DNA of 31,141 nucleotides from Hondaea fermentalgiana. Its lineage: Eukaryota > Sar > Bigyra > Thraustochytrida > Thraustochytriidae. The translations under genes and the position numbers were made by a program. Location of the stretch: positions 283,074 through 314,214 of the forward strand of contig NPFB01000015.1 of assembly GCA_014084085.1 (NCBI GenBank). The letters run 5' to 3'. The notes beneath the pieces were generated by a model. That model had not been told where the DNA came from and did not search any database. It saw nothing but the letters and a program-made list of their open reading frames with translations. How positions within the stretch are numbered: position 1 is the first letter of the stretch; each line of letters starts with the position of its first letter. Below are positions 9,417-17,362 of this stretch, piece after piece.

Positions 9417-9440
9417 AATCAATCAATCAATCAATCAATC
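9417..9440 (+). repeat. AATC tetranucleotide microsatellite
   Basis: There are six perfect AATC units in the spacer just downstream of the stop of the 9517-10383 gene. Confidence 0.9.
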
Positions 9441-9516
9441 GATTCATGCACGTGGAGCAAACACAGATCCAAGAAAAACACAAACAACAGATGAACTTAA
9501 GAAAATGTGTGTATGT

Positions 9517-10383
9517 TCATGACTTCCCAAGCGATGGAGTTTGCGCAGTCGCGGGGACGGCTTGCGTGCGCGTAGAAGATTGCGCCAAAAGAGAAGAGGG
9601 AGGTGCAGAGGTTCCTGCTGCTCCTGCTAATGGAGAAGGGGATTCTTCTAAAGATGTATTGCTGTCTGCGCCGTGAAGACAAGCGAGAAGGTCATCTTCG
9701 AATTTCAAGGCGTCGAGACGCTCGCTTCGAAGTCGTTCGAGTAAAGTCGTTGCAGGATTGATTGAGTCTCCAGCTTGAGAGTTACCAGTGGTGTGTCTTT
9801 CCCTTTCGGCGGCAGACTTTTCTGCAGCAGTCTTTGGCTTTGGGCTGGCTGGCTGAGCAAGATCCGTGAGATTAATCTTTGCACTCACGGCCCGCTTGAC
9901 AATTTCGTCGAGCTTGGAGTAATCATACCAGGTCTCCCAGCTGTAGTGCGGCGCGATCGATGCTGCAGCGCTCGAAGAGGTAAGGTCCGAGGCCCGTAGT
10001 AGGCTACCTCGTGCAGGTTTCATGCGATCTTTGCCTCGAGCCTCGGCGTCACTGCCGGTCTCGGTCCTCGCGCGTTTTCTGGCCTTTGAAGCTTCGCGGA
10101 AATCTTGTGCAAAGGTCGCGACGGCGAGGGTTTGCGCAGAAAAGGCGGACTTTGTCCCGAACGAAAGTGCCGCTTGCGGCAGCGGACGCTTGCGTGAGCG
10201 GCGTGCGGCTGGAGGCCGAAAATCGGGCCTGCCACCAACCTCGAACCAGATGTTGGTTGCGGGCAGAGCCGGGTCCTGGTTGCGCGCAGTCGGGAAGGCG
10301 TCGTCGTTGTCGTCGTCGTCGCCGGGCGAGGTGCAGCGCTGCGTGTCGGCAGTCGCCGCTGCGCGCGCAACGCTACCAAACAT
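9517..10383 (-). CDS. Unrecognised 288-residue protein
   Basis: This starts at the first ATG (10383). The frame is open 25 codons further to a TTG and there includes a CKAC pair, so the true start could lie in an upstream exon. Visible features are an acidic Asp-rich patch near residues 20-30, a conserved-looking NIWFEVGGRPDFRPP segment (about 44-58), a basic stretch RSRKRPLP that could be a nuclear signal, HYSWETWYDYSKLDEIVKRA (about 146-165), and a Ser/Thr/Pro-rich tail. With the upstream codons, the CKAC...R spacing faintly recalls the second zinc knuckle of MRNIP-type proteins, but the rest of that motif is missing. The function is unknown; it may be nuclear. Confidence 0.6.
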   Translation of the reverse strand: MFGSVARAAATADTQRCTSPGDDDDNDDAFPTARNQDPALPATNIWFEVGGRPDFRPPAARRSRKRPLPQAALSFGTKSAFSAQTLAVATFAQDFREASKARKRARTETGSDAEARGKDRMKPARGSLLRASDLTSSSAAASIAPHYSWETWYDYSKLDEIVKRAVSAKINLTDLAQPASPKPKTAAEKSAAERERHTTGNSQAGDSINPATTLLERLRSERLDALKFEDDLLACLHGADSNTSLEESPSPLAGAAGTSAPPSSLLAQSSTRTQAVPATAQTPSLGKS

Positions 10384-10815
10384 CTTGTCGCTGCAAGCCT
10401 TGCATGCGTGATTACTCCACTTGAATAAAGCCAATTTTTTTTTCTCTTCATTGGCCAAGGTTGGTCATTGGTAGAGGCAGCCGCAGAACAAGTCAACGAA
10501 TTACGCATGCCCAAAAAGAGCTCCATACGTGGCGAAAGTGGCAATGCATCATACAATATTGGTTGAAATCGATTATTCAATTCGATCCCGAAGATTGTTT
10601 ATTTCCTTGGGTCTTACAACGTTCAACTACAAAATGTAGTGCCTGGAATGTAAGAAGCAGCTGGACAAGCAAAATTACAGGTGCGGTTGCAACGAGTCGA
10701 TCCAATCGACGCGTCGCAGTGACTCACACAGCAGCTTGCCTAGCACAATAATGTGAGTGAAAGTGGGCGACCAAAAGGGTCAAAATGAGGTCCGTATACG
10801 TGAAAACGAACAACT
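10384..10815. other. Spacer with a zinc-ribbon-like remnant
   Basis: A poly-A/T tract lies at 10435-10444. A plus-strand coding-like fragment at 10640-10696 is listed separately. Otherwise nothing is recognised. Confidence 0.4.
10601..10753 (+). pseudogene. RPA1-like zinc-ribbon fragment
   Basis: In one plus-strand frame, TTFNYKM is followed by a TAG (10637-10639), then CLECKKQLDKQNYRCGCNES, continuing to TGA at about 10751. The pattern (Tyr-x-x-Cys-x2-Cys-x-Lys-Lys...Tyr-Arg-Cys) resembles the C-terminal zinc ribbon of replication protein A large subunits, but the last pair is CxC rather than CxxC and a stop interrupts it. It could instead be a short exon: an AG lies directly before the first Cys, and a GTGAGT donor-like site follows at 10752. 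No neighbouring OB-fold coding was found. Confidence 0.25.
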
Positions 10816-12147
10816 CTACTGGTCGTAGGCAATGAGACCTTGACCACTGCTGGCTCCGGCCTCGAGAGCGAGGTCAATCACAGTGAGCGGGTGAACGTTC
10901 TCGATAACGAGGACGGTCTGGCGCGTACGAAAGCCCTTGCCACAAATGTGCTTGTTGTTGTCAATGTAGCCATGACGCAGAGAAGGATGTTGAATGCGTG
11001 CGCAGTGTTTGAGCACCTCGTTCGTGTGATGACCATCAAGGTTCAGCAGAGTCCCCGCAGGGATGTGCTCGCCCTGACTGCCAATGAGGGCCTCGGGGGT
11101 GCGCACAAGAATGATGCGCTCCGCGAAAAAGTGAGGATCAGCCTCGACTTTTTCCCGAATGCGCGAACCGGTGTCCCCAAAGAGAACGTTAAAGACAATG
11201 TGACCCGAGAGCTCGGATTGAAGCGGGCGCGTGAAACGCAAATCGACGATTTGCTTGACAAGGTTGCCGCCCTGAATCTCGATGTTGTAGAGAAAGCTAT
11301 CCCAGACCTTTTTATCCTTGCCCTCCTTGTCGGGCATTTGCGGCATGATCTTGCGTTGCAGACCGATTGGGAAATCTTCGGGAAAGATGGGATACGAATA
11401 GTCTTTGTCGTAGTCAAAGAGATTGAGCGAAGGAAGCTGGACGTCGTCATTGGGCGGGAGCTCGACGTAAGCTCGATTGAGCGCGGCAGCGACGCTCTCG
11501 TAAATGCTGTGTGTCATGGCAATACAAATAATGAGCAAGAAGATGAGCAAGAAAAGCCCGCCACGCTGGCGTGCGCTGAGGAGGTGCTCCTCGGCGGCCT
11601 CGTGGCGCTGCGCCTTTTCGTAGGTCGACCTTCGCTTGTTGCGGGAGCCGCACCTGCGTGTTGGACTAGAGGGCTGTCTTTGTCTTCGTTCACCACTCAA
11701 CACCTTGCCGGACTCGCTCGTTGCGATCACCGATGCGATGGGGACAGAGAGAGCTTGTGCTGTCGAGGTTTCGTGTTCCCTCGGTCCATTGTCTTCAAGG
11801 GGGCGCAAGAGATGCCCGTCGGTCACGACGGGGATGCTGGTCGTGTCCACGTTTCCGCCCGTTTCGAGCTGTGCACCGCTGGTACTCTGGCGCAAGAGAA
11901 GCTGCTGCTGAAGATGCTGCACAACCTGGTCGTGACGCAGCTCCTGCTGCACGAGCTCTCGCCGCGCGTTACGCAGCTGCTGCCGCGCCTGCAGGAGCTC
12001 GTCCGTCGCGTTCGCGGGTCGGTGGCGGTGCTCCTCGACACTGCCGCTGCTGTTGTCCTCGTGTACATTCTGCTGCGTCGGGAGCGGCAAGACCTGGCTC
12101 CCCGCCTCGTCGTCGGTCTGCGCGAAGCGGCTGGCCTCGAGCCCCAT
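10816..12147 (-). CDS. Single-pass membrane protein of unknown family
   Basis: 443 residues from a clear ATG. Residues 1-45 are acidic and low-complexity. About 47-90 is Gln/Leu/Arg-rich and likely coiled coil. A basic stretch (155-195, with RCGSRNKRRS) precedes one hydrophobic segment at 197-212 (GLFLLIFLLIICIAM). The positive-inside rule predicts a cytosolic N-terminus and a luminal or extracellular C-terminal domain (type II). That domain, about 230-443, is well structured, with conserved-looking stretches VWDSFLYNIEIQGGNLVKQI, GHIVFNVLFGDTGSRIREK, LLNLDGHHTNEVL and IENVHPLTVIDLALEAG. I recognise no known family or catalytic motif in it. An endomembrane or plasma-membrane location is inferred. 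The long plus-strand open frame over the same span is a shadow. Confidence 0.8.
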   Translation of the reverse strand: MGLEASRFAQTDDEAGSQVLPLPTQQNVHEDNSSGSVEEHRHRPANATDELLQARQQLRNARRELVQQELRHDQVVQHLQQQLLLRQSTSGAQLETGGNVDTTSIPVVTDGHLLRPLEDNGPREHETSTAQALSVPIASVIATSESGKVLSGERRQRQPSSPTRRCGSRNKRRSTYEKAQRHEAAEEHLLSARQRGGLFLLIFLLIICIAMTHSIYESVAAALNRAYVELPPNDDVQLPSLNLFDYDKDYSYPIFPEDFPIGLQRKIMPQMPDKEGKDKKVWDSFLYNIEIQGGNLVKQIVDLRFTRPLQSELSGHIVFNVLFGDTGSRIREKVEADPHFFAERIILVRTPEALIGSQGEHIPAGTLLNLDGHHTNEVLKHCARIQHPSLRHGYIDNNKHICGKGFRTRQTVLVIENVHPLTVIDLALEAGASSGQGLIAYDQ

Positions 12148-12163
12148 CGTCGCCCGCGCTCGC

Positions 12164-12192
12164 CAAGCTAGCTAGCGAGCTAGCGAGCGAGC
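12164..12192 (-). repeat. GCTA/GCTC tetranucleotide leader
   Basis: Tandem GCTAGCGA-type units end some 17 bases before the ATG of the membrane-protein gene at 12147. The tract is partly self-complementary. Confidence 0.7.
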
Positions 12193-12388
12193 ACGGCCAA
12201 GCTGTTCTGCCGCGCTAGCTGGCTCGAGCTGGCGCTGGCGAGCGCAAAGGGTAACGCACACTCGCGCGGCGCGTCGCCGGCCGAAGGTGCTCTGCCCGCG
12301 CACACACCCCGCGCGTGCACTCCCGACAGGGACAAGGGCAAAGAGAGAGAATGAGAGAGAGCCTTGTCTGGACTCCGACAGCCGCGGC

Positions 12389-12418
12389 GCTGGCGCTGGC
12401 GCTGGCGCTGGAGCTGGA
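12389..12418 (+). repeat. GCTGGC hexanucleotide array
   Basis: About four to five tandem GCTGGC units lie in the spacer, with diverged flanking units. Confidence 0.75.
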
Positions 12419-13346
12419 GACGCCCGAGCCGGAGTCGCGCTCGGCTCCGACACGCAGACGGGCGCGAGGAAGGCGCGAGAGGTGTTTTTACGGACGGAAG
12501 CGGCGGCCGCGACGGCGAGGAAGGGGAGATGAGATGCACGCGGCTGGCCTTGACTTTTGGCGGTGTGGCGGGGCTGGCCGAGTAGGCACTGTGAGAAGCG
12601 CGTGCACCGCGAGGAGGACAATTGTCTCGTCGTCGACGGAGAGGGGCAGCCCAGGTCGACGCGTCCGTCGCGGCCACGCCGAGCAGCTGTTTCTTCTGAG
12701 TCTGCTCACTATTCTGTCTGGGCACGTGTGCTGGCTAATGCCGCTGGGCTTGGACTTGGCCTTCGCGGACTCGCCGGGCGGCGACCAACTCGCGCGTCTC
12801 CCGCAGGTTCTCTCAAGGCCGAGAGGGGCTTGAGCACAGAAGTTGACCTCCAACTTGTTGAGCTCGCAAGCTCGACCAAACTTGTCTGCTCGCTCCACGC
12901 TCGCTCCACGCTCGCTCCGAGCTCGCTCCGAGCTCGAAGAGTTTGATCACCAACCCGCGACGGCTCTCGCGGCTCTCGCTTCTGGACCGATGCTCCACGA
13001 AGCGGCGCCACGCGACACGAAGCGGGCGGCAGGCTCGCTCGAGCTCGCGCTCGCTGGAGATCTGCGAGCTCGCGCCGGCGGAGGGCGCCGCGCCAGCCCG
13101 CTCGGCTGGGCCGGGCTCGGCTGGGCTGGCCGGGCTCGGCTGATCTGGGCTGGGGCACGAAACGCCCGCGGCCTCGCGCCTGATCAATATGAACCGCGCC
13201 TCGCCCGAGCCCGCGCTGCGACCTGCGCGCGGCGCGCGCCTCTCGCGACCCGGAGCTGCACGTCGCTCCGCGCGAGGCGGTTTGGAGCGGAGCGGGCTGG
13301 CTGTCCGGTCTGCTCTGGCCGCACGGGGGGAGTGACGAGGCCGGGT

Positions 13347-13390
13347 GGATGGATTGGATTGGATTGGATTGGATTGGATTGACTTGGATT
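13347..13390 (+). repeat. GGATT pentanucleotide array
   Basis: Six perfect GGATT units (13351-13380) are flanked by partial and diverged ones. This is not a known telomere repeat of stramenopiles and lies inside the contig. Confidence 0.9.
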
Positions 13391-13747
13391 CGACTGGATC
13401 GGAGTGGAATGAAACACGGAGACCGCCTCCGCTCCGCCCGCGGCCGGGCCTGCGTCCACGCAAACCTGCCCGCCCGCCGCCCGCGCCGCGCGCGCGGCTG
13501 CCACCCCGGTCCGGGACGACGGCGCGCGCCCTGGAGGAGGACAGTGGCGGAGTTCGGGGTTTGGGACTCACAGGCGGAGTAACACGCCGCGCTCACTGAG
13601 CCCGACGGCGAGCACGTCTACGTCACGGCGCCTTCTTGCGAGCCTGCAGCTGCAGCTGCGTGCTCGCGCGCGGGCCTGCCCGGCCCAGGACGAGGCAGCC
13701 GCGCAGCCGGGCCGGGCCGCGCGTCAACGCGAGCGAGGTCGCGGCCG

Positions 13748-13970
13748 TGGGCCGAGATCGCCGACAACGAGGTCCTCGTGCGCCATATCGCCAGCGAGCC
13801 GGCCCGAGCAGCCCGCGTCGAGCACGCCGCCGACCTGTGTTTCGGCCCACCCTGCGATACTTTGGCGAAGCCCAGGATGGGAGCTTTGATGACGACGGGG
13901 ACGCATCAAGATCAAGAGAAAAGGTGGCCATGGTGGGTGGTGCAGAGGCGCAGACATTAAGCTCTCGTTG
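13748..13970 (+). pseudogene. Possible frame-split coding remnant
   Basis: One plus frame gives WAEIADNEVLVRHIASEPAR and on to HAADLCFG (about 13748-13850). The adjoining frame continues as LRYFGEAQDGSFDDDGDASR to a TGA at about 13969. Both have GC-rich third positions and protein-like composition but are offset by one base, so either a frameshift has occurred or an intron is missed. No family is recognised and the upstream sequence is low-complexity. Confidence 0.2.
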
Positions 13971-14051
13971 AACCAGCAGCACGGCGAACGGCTTTCCCGA
14001 AGCAAGCAAGCTAGGTCGACGCTCGGGATGCCTTGCGGGAGAGCCTGGCTG

Positions 14052-14075
14052 TGGCAGTGGCAGTGGCAGTGGCAG
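14052..14075 (+). repeat. TGGCAG hexanucleotide array
   Basis: There are about four tandem GTGGCA units in the spacer downstream of the RAD51B-like gene. Confidence 0.85.
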
Positions 14076-14264
14076 TTCGGTTTGGGATAAAAGTCGCGGT
14101 GAGGTGAATGGACGAGTTGTTTTACTTTACAGGAACGCGCGGACGAGGTGCGGTGAGAAGCGAGACCGCTCTGCGGCGAGAGCGATGCGACAGCGACCGA
14201 CTGCTATGTGAGTCGGCCGTGCGCTCGCACGCTTGGAAGGCTGCAGGATCCAGCAATCACCAAT

Positions 14265-14346
14265 ATCTTGCTCTGCCTTGCTGTGCCTTGCTTTGCTACG
14301 CTTTGCTTTGCTATGCTATGCTATGCTTTGCTTGCTTGCTTGCTCG
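14265..14346 (+). repeat. CTTTG/CTATG pentanucleotide array
   Basis: A degenerate array of CTTTG, CTATG and then CTTG units lies just downstream of the stop of the RAD51B-like gene. It resembles the array at 4351-4377. Confidence 0.8.
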
Positions 14347-14380
14347 CCAGGTGTGGATGTGCATGGGATGAATGGATGGA

Positions 14381-15757
14381 TCATGCGCCAGCTGGAGAGG
14401 CTTGCTTCGCCTTCTTGAGGAGGGAGCGGGCAGGATCGACGCCGCGCTCAGATATGATAAAGTATGAGGTCGCGTCGCCGCGATGCGGGGCCTTGACGAG
14501 ACTTGCGCGACGCAGACCGGCCACTTCGAGCTCAAAGGTGACACGCACGTTTACCGCGTGCGCCCAGGTGTTGCCCAGCGCAGCCAAGACGTGGACCTGG
14601 CGGCTGCCACCTCCCATCGGTCCTGGTCCCGAAGTCGAGGACGCTTCACCGTCCTCGAAGCGGTCCTGCGCGTCTGCGTACATATCCTCATCGTGTGCCA
14701 CGCCAAAGGCATCTGCAGAGCTCAGACCGCGTACGCCGCGCGCACCGTCATCTTCTTGCAGACGACCTGTTGTCACTTGGTTGGTCACAAGCACAGCGAC
14801 CTGACAGGTTTCGCCTAAAAGCTTGAGGCGCGCGGCGAGACGAGATAACGCCTGTGCACCTCGCGCGCGTTCCGCCAACGCGGCCACCGAGTCAACTACA
14901 ACAAGGGCCACATCTTGCTCGGCCACGAGCAGCTCGACGGCATCGAGATCACGCTCAAACTGTTTGGCATTGCGCGGTGAAAACACAGTAATCTTGTCTG
15001 CGAGACGCGCAACCTCGTCAACCGGCATGTCGTCGCCGTCTCCCCGTGCGCGAATTACTTCGGCCACACGTTGCGCAGAAAACTTGTTTTCCGTATCCAC
15101 AAAGACAACGTGGCGTCCAGTTCGCGACGCCGCGTCGACGGCTGTAGTGATGCAGAATTGCGTTTTGCCCGTGCCGGCGCGTCCGACAACCTCCACGAGA
15201 TGGCCGGGGGCCAAACTAAACAAGGGCAGAGGCGTGGCAATTGCTTCGCCGCCGAGCGTTAACAAGGCCGCCGCCGTTTGAACCTGTGGTCTGCACGCGC
15301 TTGCGACGCTATGGAGCACCTCACGCGCATCTTCCCAGCCAACGTTGAGCATGCTCATGAGCTGCACCTGTGAGAGACTCAGCGCGTCCAACGCGCTGAC
15401 ATTGCCGTCCTCGTTAGCGGCCTTGGTCGCGCCGGGCGGGCCCCTCGCATTAGGCTCGCTGTGACTGCTCGCATTTCGTTCGCGTCTGCGCTCTTTGCGG
15501 GCGGCAGCCTCGTTACTCAGCATCTTTGCCAGCAAAGCCACCTTGTCCAGGCTCGCGCGTCTTGTCTTGCGCTTCTTCGCCCCTTCGCGAGCCCGGTTCC
15601 GCGGCGCGCTCAGGTCGTCTTCGGGCTCGCTCTTGGCGGCATCCGCTGCCGCATCCTTGGCGTCCTCCTCGGCGGTTTCCTCCGCGGCGCGAGCAAGTCT
15701 GCGTACGACGGCCTCCAGCGGCCACGCGCCCGCGTTACCGCCGCCCGCGCCGCCCAT
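14381..15757 (-). CDS. RAD51B: RAD51B-like recombinase paralogue
   Basis: 458 residues from a clear ATG. RAD51B is a RecA-fold ATPase that, with RAD51C, RAD51D and XRCC2, helps load RAD51 on single-stranded DNA in homologous recombination. The Walker A is GRAGTGKTQFCI (192-203; Lys198, Thr199), and the GKTQFCI context is typical of RAD51B. The Walker B is VALVVVD (283-289), followed by VLVTNQVTT (322-330) and LGNTWAHAVNVRV (394-406), all in family order. A helical segment LSLSQVQLMSMLNVGWEDA (126-144) corresponds to the N-terminal helix-hairpin domain. The first 115 residues form a Lys/Arg/Ala-rich extension not seen in animal RAD51B (about 350-385 residues) and include a likely nuclear signal KKRKTRR (61-67). 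A 30-residue acidic insert (355-385) lies in the loop region. Orthology is inferred from motifs; RAD51C or DMC1 fit less well. Confidence 0.9.
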   Translation of the reverse strand: MGGAGGGNAGAWPLEAVVRRLARAAEETAEEDAKDAAADAAKSEPEDDLSAPRNRAREGAKKRKTRRASLDKVALLAKMLSNEAAARKERRRERNASSHSEPNARGPPGATKAANEDGNVSALDALSLSQVQLMSMLNVGWEDAREVLHSVASACRPQVQTAAALLTLGGEAIATPLPLFSLAPGHLVEVVGRAGTGKTQFCITTAVDAASRTGRHVVFVDTENKFSAQRVAEVIRARGDGDDMPVDEVARLADKITVFSPRNAKQFERDLDAVELLVAEQDVALVVVDSVAALAERARGAQALSRLAARLKLLGETCQVAVLVTNQVTTGRLQEDDGARGVRGLSSADAFGVAHDEDMYADAQDRFEDGEASSTSGPGPMGGGSRQVHVLAALGNTWAHAVNVRVTFELEVAGLRRASLVKAPHRGDATSYFIISERGVDPARSLLKKAKQASPAGA

Positions 15758-16068
15758 GTCTGCGCGCTTGCCTTCACGATCACCTCGCTTTGCGTTCTGC
15801 TTGCAGTGCGCAAATGTGGTTGTCCTCGTCGTTGATGAGAAACCTTTTCGCTTGAATCGACTTGAACACGGAGTTTACACGGAATCCGTCGGAGATGGTA
15901 TACATACAGGTGCCTCTTCCTTCGCGACTTGGACCCTGGCAGGTGTGCTCTGACCGACATCTTGCCAACCTGCGCGCGACAGCGGCAGCGTGCCGCATGG
16001 ACAAGGTAAAAGTTTCAATTGCTCGAATGCATCGGTAAGGTCTTTACGAACAGGGTAAACTGAAATTG

Positions 16069-16503
16069 TCAACTGCCCGACCTCCACTCCTTGAGGGGTT
16101 GCTTCATGTTGGCGAGCTTGGTCTTGAGCTGCTTATTGCCTGAAATCGCATCCCAGCTTGCCTCAGTCGGATCCCACTTCTCTGGGAAGATTTGGAGAGC
16201 ATCCATTGTTGCCAAGAATTGGTCAAGGGCTTCTTTGAGCGTTGCGACGAAGCTTGAATCCAGTCGGCAACGCTTTCGCTTGGAAGCACGCTCTGCTTGC
16301 GTGATACTTTGTGTGCTATTTTTGTGTGCTGCTCTATGCGCTGCTTGCTTCTTGGTGGTAGCTGGCGGGTCGCCGGGCTCTTCGCGTCTTCACCAACTTG
16401 TTAGTTATAGTCTTGTCCTGGAGGCATTTACTTGTCTTTGGCCCTTCGAGCGCGGTCCACGCGGCCTCAGTGGCAGCCCATTTGATCCAAAAGTAGTTGA
16501 CGG
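16069..16503 (-). pseudogene. Frame-broken remnant with two copies of a W-TEA-W motif
   Basis: One frame (about 16380-16503) reads WIKWAATEAAWTALEGPK followed by SKCLQDKTITNKLVK. The next frame (16069-16396) reads a basic linker, then LDSSFVATLKEALDQFLATM, KWDPTEASWDAISGNKQLK and TKLANMKQPLKEW, then TGA. The two share W-x2-T-E-A-[AS]-W-x-A-x-x-G-x-K and a Lys-rich tail, so they are diverged repeats of one domain split by a frameshift. No ATG starts a long frame. Family not recognised. Confidence 0.45.
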
Positions 16504-17205
16504 CTTGCTACCCTTTGCAAAGTTCGGGTCGATAGCTTCTCAAAGTGTGCTATTTTTACGCTTGTCCATCCCGCGGTCCGCTGGGGTGTCGAGAGGCCCG
16601 GCCCTCCTTCTGAAGCCTGAAGAGACGCTTGAGCTCCGTGGTGATGTCGGCTTCCCCAATTGGATGTCCTTTCGAAGGCGGTAGCGTTTCTACAAGCTCT
16701 CGAGAATAAGAATAGCAAAGGCTCTGCCGGCTGTGTCTTGTATGCCTTGCGATACCAGCAGCAGGACCTACCATCGTCAACGGCGGCAGCGCGTACAACC
16801 TGCACAGCATCGCGTCCAACTGATACGGCATCGTCTGCCGGCACGAAACCGCTTCGAAGAGGAACTGACAATGAGTGATCAGCAACTTCTTGAGTCACGT
16901 GATAATCGTATTGTGAAAAGCAAGTCTCCAACTCCCACTCCAGCGACGACGACAAACAAAGACGAGAACGACAAACTCGACTGGCGGCCGCTCAGCATGC
17001 ATGCGAATATATGTGCGTATGCGAGTCGTGGATCTGCGTCAAGATTGTAGTTCTTCTACTCAAAACGATGATTCTTGGGGGCGTCGAAATTGCTCTTGCA
17101 AACGAAAAGTGAGTGGCTATCTTCTCCAGCCACACATTTGAAACAGGGCACTTGACAAATGCAATGTTTCGAGCACCAGTAGCATCAGAGGAAACTTCAG
17201 GTAAC

Positions 17206-17233
17206 CCCCCCCCTCCCCCCCACACACACACAC
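17206..17233 (+). repeat. Poly-C/CA microsatellite
   Basis: Two C runs separated by a T are followed by six CA dinucleotides downstream of the TPR gene stop. Confidence 0.9.
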
Positions 17234-17362
17234 CTCCTACCAACAAAATTTGAACCGGACTCGCGAATGACACTATCATTATCAGTGATGACCACCTTAA
17301 CCCTCTAAGTTTTATTGTCCGGTATGACATTTTTCTTTTGCCTCAAAGACATGCGAGCTTTT

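Larger units (their letters stand above)
8945..9516. other. Spacer and leader between two minus-strand genes
   Basis: It contains a GCAA/GCGA-type tetranucleotide leader (sense strand of the 8944 gene) at 8978-9010 and six AATC units at 9417-9440. No convincing coding sequence was found; the plus-strand frames here have no conserved-looking content. Confidence 0.5.
12148..14380. other. 2.2-kb GC-rich, repeat-laden spacer
   Basis: It lies between the membrane-protein start and the RAD51B-like stop. It contains GCTA/GCGA tetranucleotides (12164-12192), a GCTGGC array (12389-12418), CGCTCC repeats near 12895-12930, GGCTG/GGGCC repeats near 13100-13150, GGATT pentamers, TGGCAG hexamers and a CTTTG/CTATG array. 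Open frames of up to 295 codons on both strands are Arg/Ala/Pro/Ser-rich and judged artefactual. A possible coding remnant at 13748-13970 is listed separately. Confidence 0.5.
15758..17362. other. 1.6-kb spacer with decayed coding
   Basis: No intact gene is seen. The minus strand carries protein-like fragments in changing frames: about 15783-15900 (DGFRVNSVFKSIQAKRFLIN), 15875-16087 (VGQLTISVYPVRKDLTDAFE), and the two W-motif copies listed separately. A C-run followed by CA dinucleotides lies at 17206-17233. Confidence 0.45.

Noticed and set aside
10840..12171. 443-codon open frame on the plus strand opposite the membrane-protein gene
   Set aside because: It mirrors the real gene's codon structure (a GC-rich third-position shadow), lacks its own domain features, and the minus frame has a membrane segment and structured blocks.
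13347..13390. GGATT array as a telomere-like repeat
   Set aside because: Only six units, internal to the contig, and different from the TTAGGG type expected for this group.
12709..13596. 295-codon minus-strand frame in the 2.2-kb spacer
   Set aside because: Arg/Ser/Ala/Pro-rich translation of repeats (including the GGATT array read as SNPIQ units), with no domain-like stretch.
16091..16684. 197-codon plus-strand frame with hydrophobic stretches
   Set aside because: It opposes the minus-strand W-motif remnant, whose two related copies show which strand was coding.
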